DNA of 15,407 nucleotides from assembly GCA_036501085.1 (NCBI GenBank), contig DASYAZ010000172.1, forward strand, positions 1-15,407. Reading direction: 5' to 3'. The notes under the pieces were generated by a model. The model worked only from the letters and a program-made list of their open reading frames with translations. It did no database searches and was not told the origin of the DNA. The DNA is from GCA-003244245 sp036501085. Lineage in GTDB: Bacteria; Actinomycetota; Actinomycetes; Mycobacteriales; Pseudonocardiaceae. The position numbers were made by a program, and so were the translations under genes. Every line of letters starts with the position of its first letter. The first letter of the stretch is position 1. Below, piece by piece: positions 6,685-13,126 of the stretch.

Positions 6685-7125
6685 TTAGACCTGGCCGTTT
6701 CGATTCAGCGCCTCCCCGACCAGCTGGGTCACATTCTCGATCTGATCGTGGTAACGCCGGCCGGTAGCCTTGTCCACCGTCGTTACTGCAACTTCCACGC
6801 AATTAATGGCGAGCGCGCCTGCTCTCTCGACCAATGGCCCGGCCTTCTCCAATGCCTGATCAACGATCGGGCCAGCCGTGACCGCGACTTTTTCCGCGTA
6901 CGGGCCGGCTTTGTTGATCGCCTCCTCGAACAGGGGACCAGCTATCTCCCTGGCCACATCGACGTAGGGACCAGCGGCTTCTTTGGCCTGCTCGATGTAG
7001 GGGCCGGCTTTCTCCAAGGCCATCTCCACGAGAGGGGTAGCCTTGTCGATGGCTTGCGTTACAACAGGGCTGGCCATCTCGATAACAGGCCCAGCCGTGT
7101 CCTTGATCTTTGCTACGAGAGTCAT
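6685..7125 (-). CDS. 11-residue-repeat helical protein, LEA/MT0933-antitoxin-like
   Basis: A 146-residue soluble protein made largely of tandem 11-residue units ending in A-G/T-P: VVTQAIDKATP, LVEMALEKAGP, YIEQAKEAAGP, YVDVAREIAGP, LFEEAINKAGP, YAEKVAVTAGP, IVDQALEKAGP, then LVERAGALAIN. The consensus is two hydrophobics, E/D-x-A-x-x-x-A-G-P, which would give short amphipathic helices kinked by proline. The tail DKATGRRYHDQIENVTQLV resembles the end of actinobacterial Rv0909/MT0933-like small proteins annotated as antitoxins. There is no TM segment or signal, and no toxin partner gene is adjacent. The start is ATG 7125, eight bases from AAGGGG; GTG 7146 is the in-frame alternative. Function unknown; membrane- or protein-surface binding, as in other 11-mer repeat proteins, is inference. 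Confidence 0.82.
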   Translation of the reverse strand: MTLVAKIKDTAGPVIEMASPVVTQAIDKATPLVEMALEKAGPYIEQAKEAAGPYVDVAREIAGPLFEEAINKAGPYAEKVAVTAGPIVDQALEKAGPLVERAGALAINCVEVAVTTVDKATGRRYHDQIENVTQLVGEALNRNGQV

Positions 7126-7215
7126 GGTGGGAGCCCCTTCGCTCACGAATCGAGAAACCCCTATCCTGGCACTGGTATCAAGGTGCGGGAAGTGATCGGA
7201 CCTGGGTGACTACGC

Positions 7216-7247
7216 CCGATCACGCGGTGGGGGGCCGATCACGCGGT
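7216..7247. repeat. Two 13-bp direct repeats upstream of the small gene
   Basis: CCGATCACGCGGT occurs exactly at 7216-7228 and 7235-7247, a 19-bp period. They lie in the divergent interval between the 11-mer repeat protein (minus) and the 55-residue gene (plus), with the second copy ending 16 bp before the GTG at 7264. This spacing suits an operator, but no regulator is recognised. Confidence 0.5.
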
Positions 7248-7263
7248 CGGGAAAGGTACCAAC

Positions 7264-7431
7264 GTGCGCTCCAGAGCAGCCAATCGCGATCGAGGGCTGG
7301 ATCGGGTGTTCGGGGATGTGTTGCCCGGCAGCACCTCGGATGACCGCCCGAGCCGTGATGAAGCGGAGCGCGGCGAGCACGAACGGTGGCTGCGCGAGAA
7401 CCGGCCACCGCATCACGACACCGCCTGGTGA
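7264..7431 (+). CDS. Small conserved-type actinobacterial protein, 55 aa
   Basis: A GTG-started 55-residue frame, preceded by GGGAAAGG about seven bases upstream. It encodes a charged soluble protein with LDRVFGDVLPGSTSDDRP near the N-terminus and ERWLRENRPPHHDTAW at the end. The RVFGDVLP-x-[ST]-TSD...WLRENRPPHH pattern matches, from memory, a small hypothetical protein common in actinobacteria; its function is unknown. High third-position GC and a good ribosome site support it over chance. It converges on the SAF-domain gene, with 41 bp and a small stem-loop (7443-7461) between. There is no TM segment, no cysteine cluster and no recognisable DNA-binding motif. Confidence 0.7.
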   Translation: MRSRAANRDRGLDRVFGDVLPGSTSDDRPSRDEAERGEHERWLRENRPPHHDTAW

Positions 7432-7442
7432 TCAGCTCGGTC

Positions 7443-7461
7443 CCCAGCGCTTAATCCTGGG
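7443..7461. terminator. Weak stem-loop between convergent genes
   Basis: CCCAG (7443-7447) and CTGGG (7457-7461) pair around a 9-nt loop and are followed by TTTAGT. The structure lies between the stop at 7431 and the convergent SAF gene ending at 7473. The short stem makes this tentative. Confidence 0.35.
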
Positions 7462-7472
7462 TTTAGTCCTCC

Positions 7473-8147
7473 TCAGTGGACAGTCACGGCCAGCGTCTGG
7501 GAGATGGAGGCCGCCGCAACCCGGGTCGCGGCAACGGGATCGAGTGCCGCCAGCACCAAGCTGCCGTCGCGCTCGGTAGCACGGGCACCGGCGTCGAGCA
7601 CTGCCAGTATCCGGGCGCCGCGGGCCAGAACCACCGTCTCGTCCTGCCGCTCGCCGGTCGTCACCACGTCGACTGTTGCGCCCGGATGGAGTAACGCGGC
7701 CACGCCTGAATCCGCCAGCCGCAGTGGAACGCTCACCGTGCCGGGATCCATGGCGATGGCGCGAGCGAGCTCGGGGCCGGCCAGCCGCACATCGGTCAGC
7801 GGCTCGCCACGCCGGACCGGCGCGGCCACCGTCCGGTTCAGCACCGTCACCGGGTCCCGGCTGGCACCGTCAGGCACCCCCTGCTCGGGCAGCTCGTGCA
7901 GCGTGAGGTCACCGGCAGCCAGAACCGTGCCCGGGGTCAGATCCCGCGCGGCGACCACCACCAGGTCGGTTGTCGCCGTCCCCCGCGCCGGTACCAGCGC
8001 CAGCACCACGGCGAGTCCCACCAGCGCTGCGGCGGCGGCCCGGCGCAGCACCAGTGCCCGGCCGAAGCCAGTGCCGTGCCGGCGCGCATCCCACCGTTCG
8101 CGCAGCATCGATCCCAACGACCTGCTGGGGTGTCGCCAGTGCCTCAT
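7473..8147 (-). CDS. SAF-domain protein, CpaB/RcpC-like (Rv0990c-type)
   Basis: A 224-residue protein with a basic N-terminal tail, one TM helix at about 36-53 (AAAALVGLAVVLALVPA) and an extracytoplasmic SAF domain at about 61-122 (VVVAARDLTPGTVLAAGDL ... VRRGEPLTDVRL). A second beta-rich part runs about 125-224 (GTVSVPLRLADSGVAALLHPGATVDVV). SAF/CpaB proteins act in Flp-pilus assembly, but no other pilus genes are present, so the role here is open. GGGAGG lies five bases before the ATG. It is the last gene of the leftward block, 152 bp downstream of the zinc-ribbon chaperone. The same pair occurs in M. tuberculosis as Rv0991c-Rv0990c, so shared heat-shock control is plausible. Confidence 0.85.
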   Translation of the reverse strand: MRHWRHPSRSLGSMLRERWDARRHGTGFGRALVLRRAAAAALVGLAVVLALVPARGTATTDLVVVAARDLTPGTVLAAGDLTLHELPEQGVPDGASRDPVTVLNRTVAAPVRRGEPLTDVRLAGPELARAIAMDPGTVSVPLRLADSGVAALLHPGATVDVVTTGERQDETVVLARGARILAVLDAGARATERDGSLVLAALDPVAATRVAAASISQTLAVTVH

Positions 8148-8226
8148 CCCAACCTCCCGACCTTGCCCGTCATGGGCGTGACGCTAGGCAAGATCGGGCT
8201 GCCCCGCAGCTGCGGGCGCCGCAGGC

Positions 8227-8253
8227 TGTGGACAACGGGGCTGTTGTGGATAA
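8227..8253 (+). repeat. Two DnaA-box-like 9-mers, 18 bp apart
   Basis: TGTGGACAA (8227-8235) and TGTGGATAA (8245-8253) lie in the same direction. The second is the exact complement of the consensus DnaA box TTATCCACA; the first differs at one base. They sit in the 152-bp gap between the zinc-ribbon gene and the SAF gene. They could titrate or respond to DnaA, or be chance. Confidence 0.4.
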
Positions 8254-8299
8254 CTTCGGGGTGGTCTGCCCGGCTGCTGCTGACGGGAGGTGGCGCGGA

Positions 8300-8701
8300 T
8301 CAGGACGCGGTGGACGTCGCAGGGCGCGAGGCCGCTGAACTGGACCGGGTGTTCGAACTCGATGGGGTCTTCGAACCCGGTTGGCTTTTCGAGTCGGATC
8401 CGGATCCGGATCCCGATCCGGATTCGGATGAACCCGACCCCGACTTGCCGCTGGTCTCCGATCCGTTTTTGTCCTTGGACTCCGACCCGGACTTACCGTT
8501 CGCACCGGACTCGGGCGGGGGGGTGGCGCGGCTATCGGTCCGGTAGAAGCCGCTGCCCTTGAACACGATCCCCACCGAGGAGAAGAGCTTGCGCAGCCGA
8601 CCGGAGCACTCGGGGCAATCGGTCAGCGAGGCGTCGGTGAACTTCTGCACGCTGTCGAAAGTGTGCTCGCACGCGGTGCACGCGTAGGAGTAGGTCGGCA
8701 C
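8300..8701 (-). CDS. ruc: FmdB-family zinc-ribbon, redox-regulated chaperone Ruc-like
   Basis: A 133-residue protein whose first 35-40 residues are an FmdB/CxxC zinc ribbon (PTYSYACTACEHTF...DCPECSGRLRK) with C8, C11, C29 and C32. The rest is a disordered Ser/Gly/Lys/Asp tail. This is the layout of M. tuberculosis Rv0991c (Ruc), a chaperone activated by oxidation that prevents aggregation and works with DnaK. The start is GTG 8701, with GGAGG six bases upstream; this fits the family N-terminus, although the frame is open to 8779. A CIRCE operator sits 14 bp upstream, so HrcA repression and heat induction are expected. The tail is partly encoded by a hexamer tandem repeat (8394-8429). The SAF gene follows. 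Confidence 0.9.
   Translation of the reverse strand: MPTYSYACTACEHTFDSVQKFTDASLTDCPECSGRLRKLFSSVGIVFKGSGFYRTDSRATPPPESGANGKSGSESKDKNGSETSGKSGSGSSESGSGSGSGSDSKSQPGSKTPSSSNTRSSSAASRPATSTAS
8394..8429. repeat. Six tandem hexamers inside ruc
   Basis: On the plus strand six consecutive hexamers run TCGGAT, CCGGAT, CCGGAT, CCCGAT, CCGGAT, TCGGAT. On the coding strand they give alternating Ser-Gly. The unit is in frame (6 bp), so slippage would change tail length by two residues without a frameshift. Confidence 0.85.
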
Positions 8702-8714
8702 GTTCAGCCTCCAC

Positions 8715-8747
8715 GTATTGGCACTCTGCACACGAGAGTGCCAATAC
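8715..8747 (-). promoter_or_regulatory. CIRCE element (HrcA operator) for ruc
   Basis: TTGGCACTC (8718-8726), nine bases TGCACACGA, then GAGTGCCAA (8736-8744): the CIRCE form is TTAGCACTC-N9-GAGTGCTAA, with one symmetric base change here. The symmetry extends to 12 bp per arm (GTATTGGCACTC / GAGTGCCAATAC). It lies between the cyclo-ligase stop (8789) and the ruc GTG (8701). A weak promoter (TTGCGT at 8779-8774, CATCAT at 8755-8750, minus strand) would start transcription within the operator. Confidence 0.92.
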
Positions 8748-8788
8748 CGATGATGCGCCCGCATGGTAGTGGTACGCAAATGCGCAGC

Positions 8789-9358
8789 TCAGAGTAGTCC
8801 GAGCGGGAACAATCCCCGCTGCGGGGTCAATGCCGCCGTCATGGAGACATCGTGCGGTCGCGCCGGGAGCGCGGGAACCACCTCCTCATCACGCACGATC
8901 GCCACCAGTGCGGTGCCGGGAGTGGCCAGCGGCAGCGTGCGGTCGTAGTACCCGCCACCGCGCCCGAGGCGGACTCCCTGCCAGTCCACGGCCAGCGCCG
9001 GCACCAGAATCAGGACCGCAGAGCTGATGGCTGCGCAGCCCAGCCGCGGTCCGTCCGGTTCTCGAAGTCCCCGCGGTCCGGTACGCAGCGCGCTCGGGCC
9101 GGTGTACTGGGCCCAGTCCAGCGGTCTACCTGCCTGGAGAACGGGCAGCAGCACCCGGCAGCCGCGGCGCACCAGGTCCTCGAGCAACTCCGGTGAGCCC
9201 GGTTCGCTGCCGACCGGCCAGTAGGCGCAGACCGTGTCCGATGGCTCAGCCGGTAAGGCCACCCCTGCCAACGCTGCCGCCTCGGCCGCCCGCACCCGCG
9301 CCGGTATCTCCCGCCGCGCCGCCGCCAACCGCCGCCGCCATTCCGACTTGTCGCTCAC
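8789..9358 (-). CDS. 5-formyltetrahydrofolate cyclo-ligase
   Basis: A 189-residue cytoplasmic enzyme that converts 5-formyl-THF plus ATP to 5,10-methenyl-THF. It carries the family signature LVPALAVDWQGVRLG (118-132) followed by RGGGYYDR (133-140), the N-terminal basic helix KSEWRRRLAAARR with the conserved K/R positions, and the AYWPVGSEP block (45-53). It is of usual family length and complete. GTG 9358 (MSDKSEW) is the start; GGAG lies about 11 bases upstream. It is divergent from galU, with a perfect 22-bp inverted repeat between them. It corresponds to Rv0992c in the M. tuberculosis order. The downstream ruc gene appears to have its own promoter. Confidence 0.92.
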   Translation of the reverse strand: MSDKSEWRRRLAAARREIPARVRAAEAAALAGVALPAEPSDTVCAYWPVGSEPGSPELLEDLVRRGCRVLLPVLQAGRPLDWAQYTGPSALRTGPRGLREPDGPRLGCAAISSAVLILVPALAVDWQGVRLGRGGGYYDRTLPLATPGTALVAIVRDEEVVPALPARPHDVSMTAALTPQRGLFPLGLL

Positions 9359-9375
9359 CCCACCGCCTACTCCGT

Positions 9376-9439
9376 CCCGACATGGAGACTTATCGGGACA
9401 ACGACCTCACTGTTCGCCCCGATAAGTCTCCATGTCGGG
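9376..9439. repeat. Perfect 22-bp inverted repeat with 20-nt spacer
   Basis: The left arm (9376-9397, beginning CCCGACATGGAGACTTATC) and the right arm (9418-9439, ending GATAAGTCTCCATGTCGGG) are exact reverse complements over 22 bp. They are centred in the 112-bp divergent gap between the cyclo-ligase (start 9358) and galU (start 9471). It is too long and perfect for chance. Each arm, read inward, begins ATGGAGACTTATCGG, giving two mini-frames that start METYR. It could be a bidirectional operator, an RNA hairpin in either leader, or a small mobile palindromic repeat. Confidence 0.95.
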
Positions 9440-9456
9440 GGTGGGTGCTCGGCCTA

Positions 9457-9462
9457 TAGGGT
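9457..9462 (+). promoter_or_regulatory. -10 element TAGGGT of a probable leaderless galU promoter
   Basis: TAGGGT fits TANNNT and ends nine bases before the galU ATG, so transcription would begin at or within two bases of the start codon. No Shine-Dalgarno is visible before the ATG. The -35 region would fall in the right arm of the inverted repeat, so occupancy of that repeat could control galU. Confidence 0.45.
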
Positions 9463-9470
9463 CGGCCGTC

Positions 9471-10379
9471 ATGAGTGCCTCGATAGGCGGCAACGGTGTG
9501 TTCCGCACCGCGGTGGTGCCTGCTGCCGGGCTCGGTACCCGTTTCCTGCCGGCTACCAAGACCGTTCCCAAAGAGCTGTTGCCGGTGTTCGACACCCCGG
9601 CGATCCAGTATGTCGCGGACGAGGCGGCCCAGGCCGGGGCCGAACGGTTGCTCCTCGTCGTCTCACCGGGCAAGGAGTCGGTGGCGGCGTACTTCGACTC
9701 CAATCCGGGTCTGGAGGCAGAGCTGCGGGGGCACGGCAAGGATGCACTGCTCGCCAAGGTGCGCCGGGCGCCCGAGCTGATCCGCGCCGAGACAGCGGTG
9801 CAGGACAAGCCGCTCGGGCTGGGCCACGCGGTGGGCTGCGCCGAGTCGAAGCTGGAGGACTCCGAAGAAGCTGTCGCCGTGCTGCTTCCCGACGACCTCA
9901 TCCTGCCCACCGGTGTGTTGATCACGATGGGCGCGATTCGCCAGCGGCTCGGTGGCAGCGTGCTGTGCGCCTTCGACGTCCCACGCGAGCAAGTCTCGTC
10001 CTATGGGGTGTTCGTCATCGAGGACACCGGCGACCCGGACATCAAACGGGTGCGGGGGATGGTGGAGAAGCCGGAACCCGCGGCGGCTCCCTCCACCTTC
10101 GCGGCGGCTGGGCGTTACCTGCTCGATCGCGTGGTGTTCGACGCCTTGCGCCAGATCTCTCCCGGCGCCGGCGGCGAGCTCCAGCTCACCGACGCTATCG
10201 CGTTGCTCGCCGACCAAGGTCATCCGGTGCATGCGGTGGTCCATCGCGGTGAGCGTCACGACCTGGGCAACCCCGGCGGATTACTGCGGGCATCGTTGGA
10301 TTTCGCCCTGTCGGATCCCGATCTGGGGCCTGGTCTGCGGGAATGGTTGCGCGACAAGCTGGAGCGGGAGACCAGGTGA
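9471..10379 (+). CDS. galU: UTP-glucose-1-phosphate uridylyltransferase
   Basis: A 302-residue cytoplasmic nucleotidyltransferase making UDP-glucose for glycolipid, trehalose and cell-wall synthesis. It has the nucleotide loop PAAGLGTRFLPATKTVPKEL (17-36), QDKPLGLGHAV (111-121), the metal-binding region LLPDD (138-142), then GMVEKP and GRYLL. It is complete and of family length. ATG 9471 fits the family; the frame is open from 9432, but that would run through the inverted repeat. Its stop overlaps the next start (GTGA at 10376), so it is translationally coupled to the MoeA-like gene. It corresponds to Rv0993. Confidence 0.94.
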   Translation: MSASIGGNGVFRTAVVPAAGLGTRFLPATKTVPKELLPVFDTPAIQYVADEAAQAGAERLLLVVSPGKESVAAYFDSNPGLEAELRGHGKDALLAKVRRAPELIRAETAVQDKPLGLGHAVGCAESKLEDSEEAVAVLLPDDLILPTGVLITMGAIRQRLGGSVLCAFDVPREQVSSYGVFVIEDTGDPDIKRVRGMVEKPEPAAAPSTFAAAGRYLLDRVVFDALRQISPGAGGELQLTDAIALLADQGHPVHAVVHRGERHDLGNPGGLLRASLDFALSDPDLGPGLREWLRDKLERETR

Positions 10380-11599
10380 AGTCGCTGGAGGAGCAGCTCG
10401 GACGGGTGCTGGACGCAGCGGTGCGTCCTGCGCCGGTGCGGGTGGCGATCTCCGAGGCGCAGGGCATGCTCTGCGCGGAGGAGGTCGTGGCGCAGCGTTC
10501 GCTTCCGGGCTTCGATCAGGCTGCAATCGACGGGTATGCGGTGCGCAGCGTGGACATCACGGAGGTGCCGGTGACACTGCCGGTGGTGGGTGAGATCGCG
10601 GCGGGTTCGCGGCAGCCACTGCGGCTGCAGCCCGGCCAGGCGGTCCGGGTGGCCACCGGTTCAGCGCTGCCCGCCCTGGCCGATGCGGTGGTCCCGCTCG
10701 AACACACCGAAAACGGTGTGAGCCGCACGGCCCGGGTCACGGTGAAGTGCTCGGTGCCGTCGAAGGCATACGTGCGCCGCGCCGGGGAAGACGTGCAGAC
10801 CGGGGACGTCGCCGTTCGTCCCGGGATGGTGATCGGGGCGGCGCAGGTGGGGCTGCTCGCCGCGGTGGGACGGGCGAAGGTGCGGGTGCACCCGCGGCCG
10901 CGGCTGTCGGTGCTCTCGGTCGGTGAGGAGCTGGTCGACATCGAGCGGACCCCCGGTGCAGGCCAGGTCTACGACCTCAACTCCTACGCACTGACCGCGG
11001 CCGCCCGCGATGCCGGGGCGGAGGTGCACCGGGTCGGCATCGTCTCCGGTGAACCCTCCCGGTTTCGCGAAGCCGTGGAGGGCAGGTTGCTGCTCTCGGA
11101 GATCGTGGTGGTGACCGGGGCGGTCGGCGGGGAGACGGGTGAGCAATTGTGCGCCGCCCTGGGCGAGCTCGGCCCGATGGATGTCGGGCGGGTGGCTATG
11201 CATCCCGGCTCAGTGCAGGGATTCGGCCGGTTGGGCCCGGACGCGGTGGCCACATTCCTGCTGCCGAGCAACCCGATCAGCGCGCTGGTGGTCTTCGAGG
11301 TGCTGGTGCGGCCGCTGATCCGGCTCGCCCTCGGCAAGCGCAATCCCCACCGCCGCACCATCACCGCGCGATTGCTGTCCCCGGTGACGTCCACGGCAGG
11401 TCGACGCGGGTTCCTGCGCGGGCAACTGCTGCGTGACCCCGACACCGGGGAGTATCTCGTGCAACCTCTGGGAACCTCCGGTGCGCACCTGCTGGCCTCG
11501 CTGGCAGAGGCGAACTGCCTGATCCTGATCGATCCGGACACCGTCGAGGTGCCGGTCGGCGAGCAGGTGGCTGTGAGCTTCCTCGCCCAGCGCGGCTGA
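10376..11599 (+). CDS. glp: Gephyrin-like MoeA-family protein Glp
   Basis: A 407-residue MoeA/gephyrin-fold protein. It has PGFDQAAIDGYAVRS (44-58), the GSALPALADAVVPLE block (95-109), a MoCF_biosynth core at about 175-315 and a C-terminal beta domain. Positions normally diagnostic of active MoeA differ: the usual GGVS-x-GD loop reads TGAVGGETGE (247-256), and the LPGNPVSA loop reads LPSNPISA (296-303). The same divergence is known in the actinobacterial galU-linked homologue (MoeA1/Glp), which in Corynebacterium binds FtsZ and pairs with the membrane protein GlpR in division. The glpR-type gene two loci downstream supports this role over molybdenum insertion. GTG 10376 has GGGAG five bases upstream and overlaps galU. 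Confidence 0.85.
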   Translation: MKSLEEQLGRVLDAAVRPAPVRVAISEAQGMLCAEEVVAQRSLPGFDQAAIDGYAVRSVDITEVPVTLPVVGEIAAGSRQPLRLQPGQAVRVATGSALPALADAVVPLEHTENGVSRTARVTVKCSVPSKAYVRRAGEDVQTGDVAVRPGMVIGAAQVGLLAAVGRAKVRVHPRPRLSVLSVGEELVDIERTPGAGQVYDLNSYALTAAARDAGAEVHRVGIVSGEPSRFREAVEGRLLLSEIVVVTGAVGGETGEQLCAALGELGPMDVGRVAMHPGSVQGFGRLGPDAVATFLLPSNPISALVVFEVLVRPLIRLALGKRNPHRRTITARLLSPVTSTAGRRGFLRGQLLRDPDTGEYLVQPLGTSGAHLLASLAEANCLILIDPDTVEVPVGEQVAVSFLAQRG

Positions 11600-11607
11600 A
11601 CGCGTCC

Positions 11608-12261
11608 ATGTTCGGTCCAGGCCCTGATGGTCGTCATCCCGGCTGGCCGGCCCGGCTGGGTCCCTTGCGGGTCGTCGCCGGGCAGGTTGCGCTTCGCCCA
11701 GTGCGGCTACGGGACGGTCCGGCATGGAGCCGGCTGCGGCTACGTGATGAGGACTACCTGCGTGTCTGGGAGCCAGATGCCGAGGGCAGCTGGGCGGAGC
11801 GCTTCACCACCATGGCGTGGCCGGTGATGTGCGGCGGGCTGCGCGCCACGGCCCGGCGAGGGCAGGCTCTGCCGTTCACCATCACGCTGAACGGGCAGTT
11901 CGCAGGCCAGCTCACCTTGGGCAATGTGGTACGCGGCTCGCTGAGGTCGGCGTGGGTCGGTTACTGGGTGGAGTCGCGTGCCGCTGGAGGCGGGGTCGGT
12001 ACCGCAGCGGTAGCCCTCGCGGTGGACCACGCGTTCGGACCGGTGGGCCTACACCGGATCGAAGCCACTGTGCGGCCGGAGAACGCGGCCAGCCTCCGGG
12101 TGCTGGCCAAGCTCGGATTCCGGGACGAGGGTTTGCTGCAACGCTATCTGGAGGTGGATGGCGATTGGCGGGATCATCGCTTGCTCGCCATCACCCAGGA
12201 TGAGATCGCCTCTGGACTGGTGCCGCGCCTGATCTGCTCTGGTCACGCCTACCGTCACTGA
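11608..12261 (+). CDS. GNAT acetyltransferase, RimJ/RimL type
   Basis: A 217-residue GNAT enzyme. It has the N-terminal LRPVRLRDGPAWSRLRLRDEDYL pattern of the RimJ/L group split across 29-51, the acetyl-CoA pyrophosphate loop RAAGGGVGT (124-132), and motif B HRIEATVRPENAASLRVLAKLGF (read in pieces, 149-171). This group acetylates protein N-termini (ribosomal S5/S18, L7/L12) or other amines; the substrate is not readable here. ATG 11608 lies eight bases after the glp stop, so it is probably co-transcribed. It corresponds to Rv0995 (rimJ). A small GCCTG-CCAG-CAGGC stem-loop (12269-12282) follows. Confidence 0.88.
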   Translation: MFGPGPDGRHPGWPARLGPLRVVAGQVALRPVRLRDGPAWSRLRLRDEDYLRVWEPDAEGSWAERFTTMAWPVMCGGLRATARRGQALPFTITLNGQFAGQLTLGNVVRGSLRSAWVGYWVESRAAGGGVGTAAVALAVDHAFGPVGLHRIEATVRPENAASLRVLAKLGFRDEGLLQRYLEVDGDWRDHRLLAITQDEIASGLVPRLICSGHAYRH

Positions 12262-12268
12262 TCCGAGT

Positions 12269-12282
12269 GCCTGCCAGCAGGC
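12269..12282 (+). terminator. Small stem-loop after the GNAT gene
   Basis: GCCTG (12269-12273), loop CCAG, CAGGC (12278-12282), seven bases after the GNAT stop. It is short and without a U-tract, so termination is uncertain. The 109 bp from it to glpR contain no further feature I can name. Confidence 0.3.
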
Positions 12283-12391
12283 GAAGCGATCATCCCCGGC
12301 GCGCCTTCGGCGTCCGAGCGCTGCCGGTGACTACCGTGTCAGGGCAGTAACAAAGCGGCTTGGCCATGGTGGACGGGTTAGGGGGCGAGAA

Positions 12392-13111
12392 GTGCCCAGC
12401 TCGCTGATTTTCGCGGCGCTGGCGGGGGCATGGCTCGTCGTGCTTGTCCCGATGTTCGCGAAACGGCGGCAGGAGGTAATGCATACCGCGGAGTCGGTAC
12501 TGGAATCCCGAGTACTGCGCCGACCCGGTCCCCCCCGTGCGGCGCTTCACCACGAACAGGAGGTGCGCATGATCGGCGTACAGACCGCCCATCAGGAGCC
12601 TGTCGCGGATGAGCGCCGGTACAGGTCGGGTCGCGGTGGATATGACCCCGAGGTCGCCGCCGAGCTGGCGCGGGCCAAGTACGTCTTCCGCCAGCGGGTA
12701 GTCGTTGGCCTGGTGCTCGGTGCGATTGTCTCGGTGGTGCTGGTCTTCACCCTGTCCAGCCTGTGGTGGTGGATGCACGCCACCTTCGATGTGGCAGTGA
12801 TCGGTTACCTCAGCTACCTGCGCCGGCAGGTACGCATCGAGGAGGATGTCCGGGAGCGCCGGGCCGCGCGGCTGGCCGGACCCCGGATCAGGGAGCGGGC
12901 TGCCGGCGATCCCGACACGGTCTGCGGGGAGGTCGCCGATGAGCTTCCCGAGTCTGAGCGCCCCGTCCAGGAGACGCCGGCACCAGCTATGGTGGCGCCC
13001 GCCGCGCCACATCCCACGGCCGAAGCGCTCGACTCCGATGACGGAGATCCGGTGTTCGACGAACTGAGGCCGTCTTTCGAGCCGCCCTACCGCCGGGCAG
13101 CCGGGGAGTAG
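12392..13111 (+). CDS. glpR: Divisome membrane protein GlpR/SepX
   Basis: A 239-residue membrane protein. TM1 is at about 5-22 (LIFAALAGAWLVVLVPM), a basic cytoplasmic stretch spans about 23-100, and a TM hairpin lies at about 103-121 and 125-143 around SSLWWWMH. It is followed by a charged helix (RRQVRIEEDVRERRAAR) and an acidic/proline tail. The order and the N-terminus PSSLIFAAL...MFAKRRQEV match the actinobacterial Glp receptor GlpR (SepX in Streptomyces, Rv0996 in M. tuberculosis), which anchors Glp to the FtsZ ring. GTG 12392 has GGGGGCGAGAA just upstream. The 130-bp gap from the GNAT gene may hold its own promoter. Assigned from topology, motifs and synteny. Confidence 0.87.
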   Translation: MPSSLIFAALAGAWLVVLVPMFAKRRQEVMHTAESVLESRVLRRPGPPRAALHHEQEVRMIGVQTAHQEPVADERRYRSGRGGYDPEVAAELARAKYVFRQRVVVGLVLGAIVSVVLVFTLSSLWWWMHATFDVAVIGYLSYLRRQVRIEEDVRERRAARLAGPRIRERAAGDPDTVCGEVADELPESERPVQETPAPAMVAPAAPHPTAEALDSDDGDPVFDELRPSFEPPYRRAAGE

Positions 13112-13126
13112 TTGGCTCCCGGCTGC

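Noticed and set aside
6685..7125. Toxin-antitoxin pair
   Set aside because: The tail resembles MT0933-like antitoxins, but no adjacent co-oriented toxin gene is present.
7216..7247. CRISPR array
   Set aside because: Only two 13-bp repeats with a 6-bp gap; too short, and no cas genes.
7504..8181. Plus-strand frame of 225 residues
   Set aside because: Ser/Ala/Arg-rich shadow of the SAF-domain gene, whose reverse frame has a clear TM helix and ribosome site.
8227..8253. Replication origin
   Set aside because: Only two DnaA-like boxes, no AT-rich unwinding region and no dnaA/dnaN neighbours.
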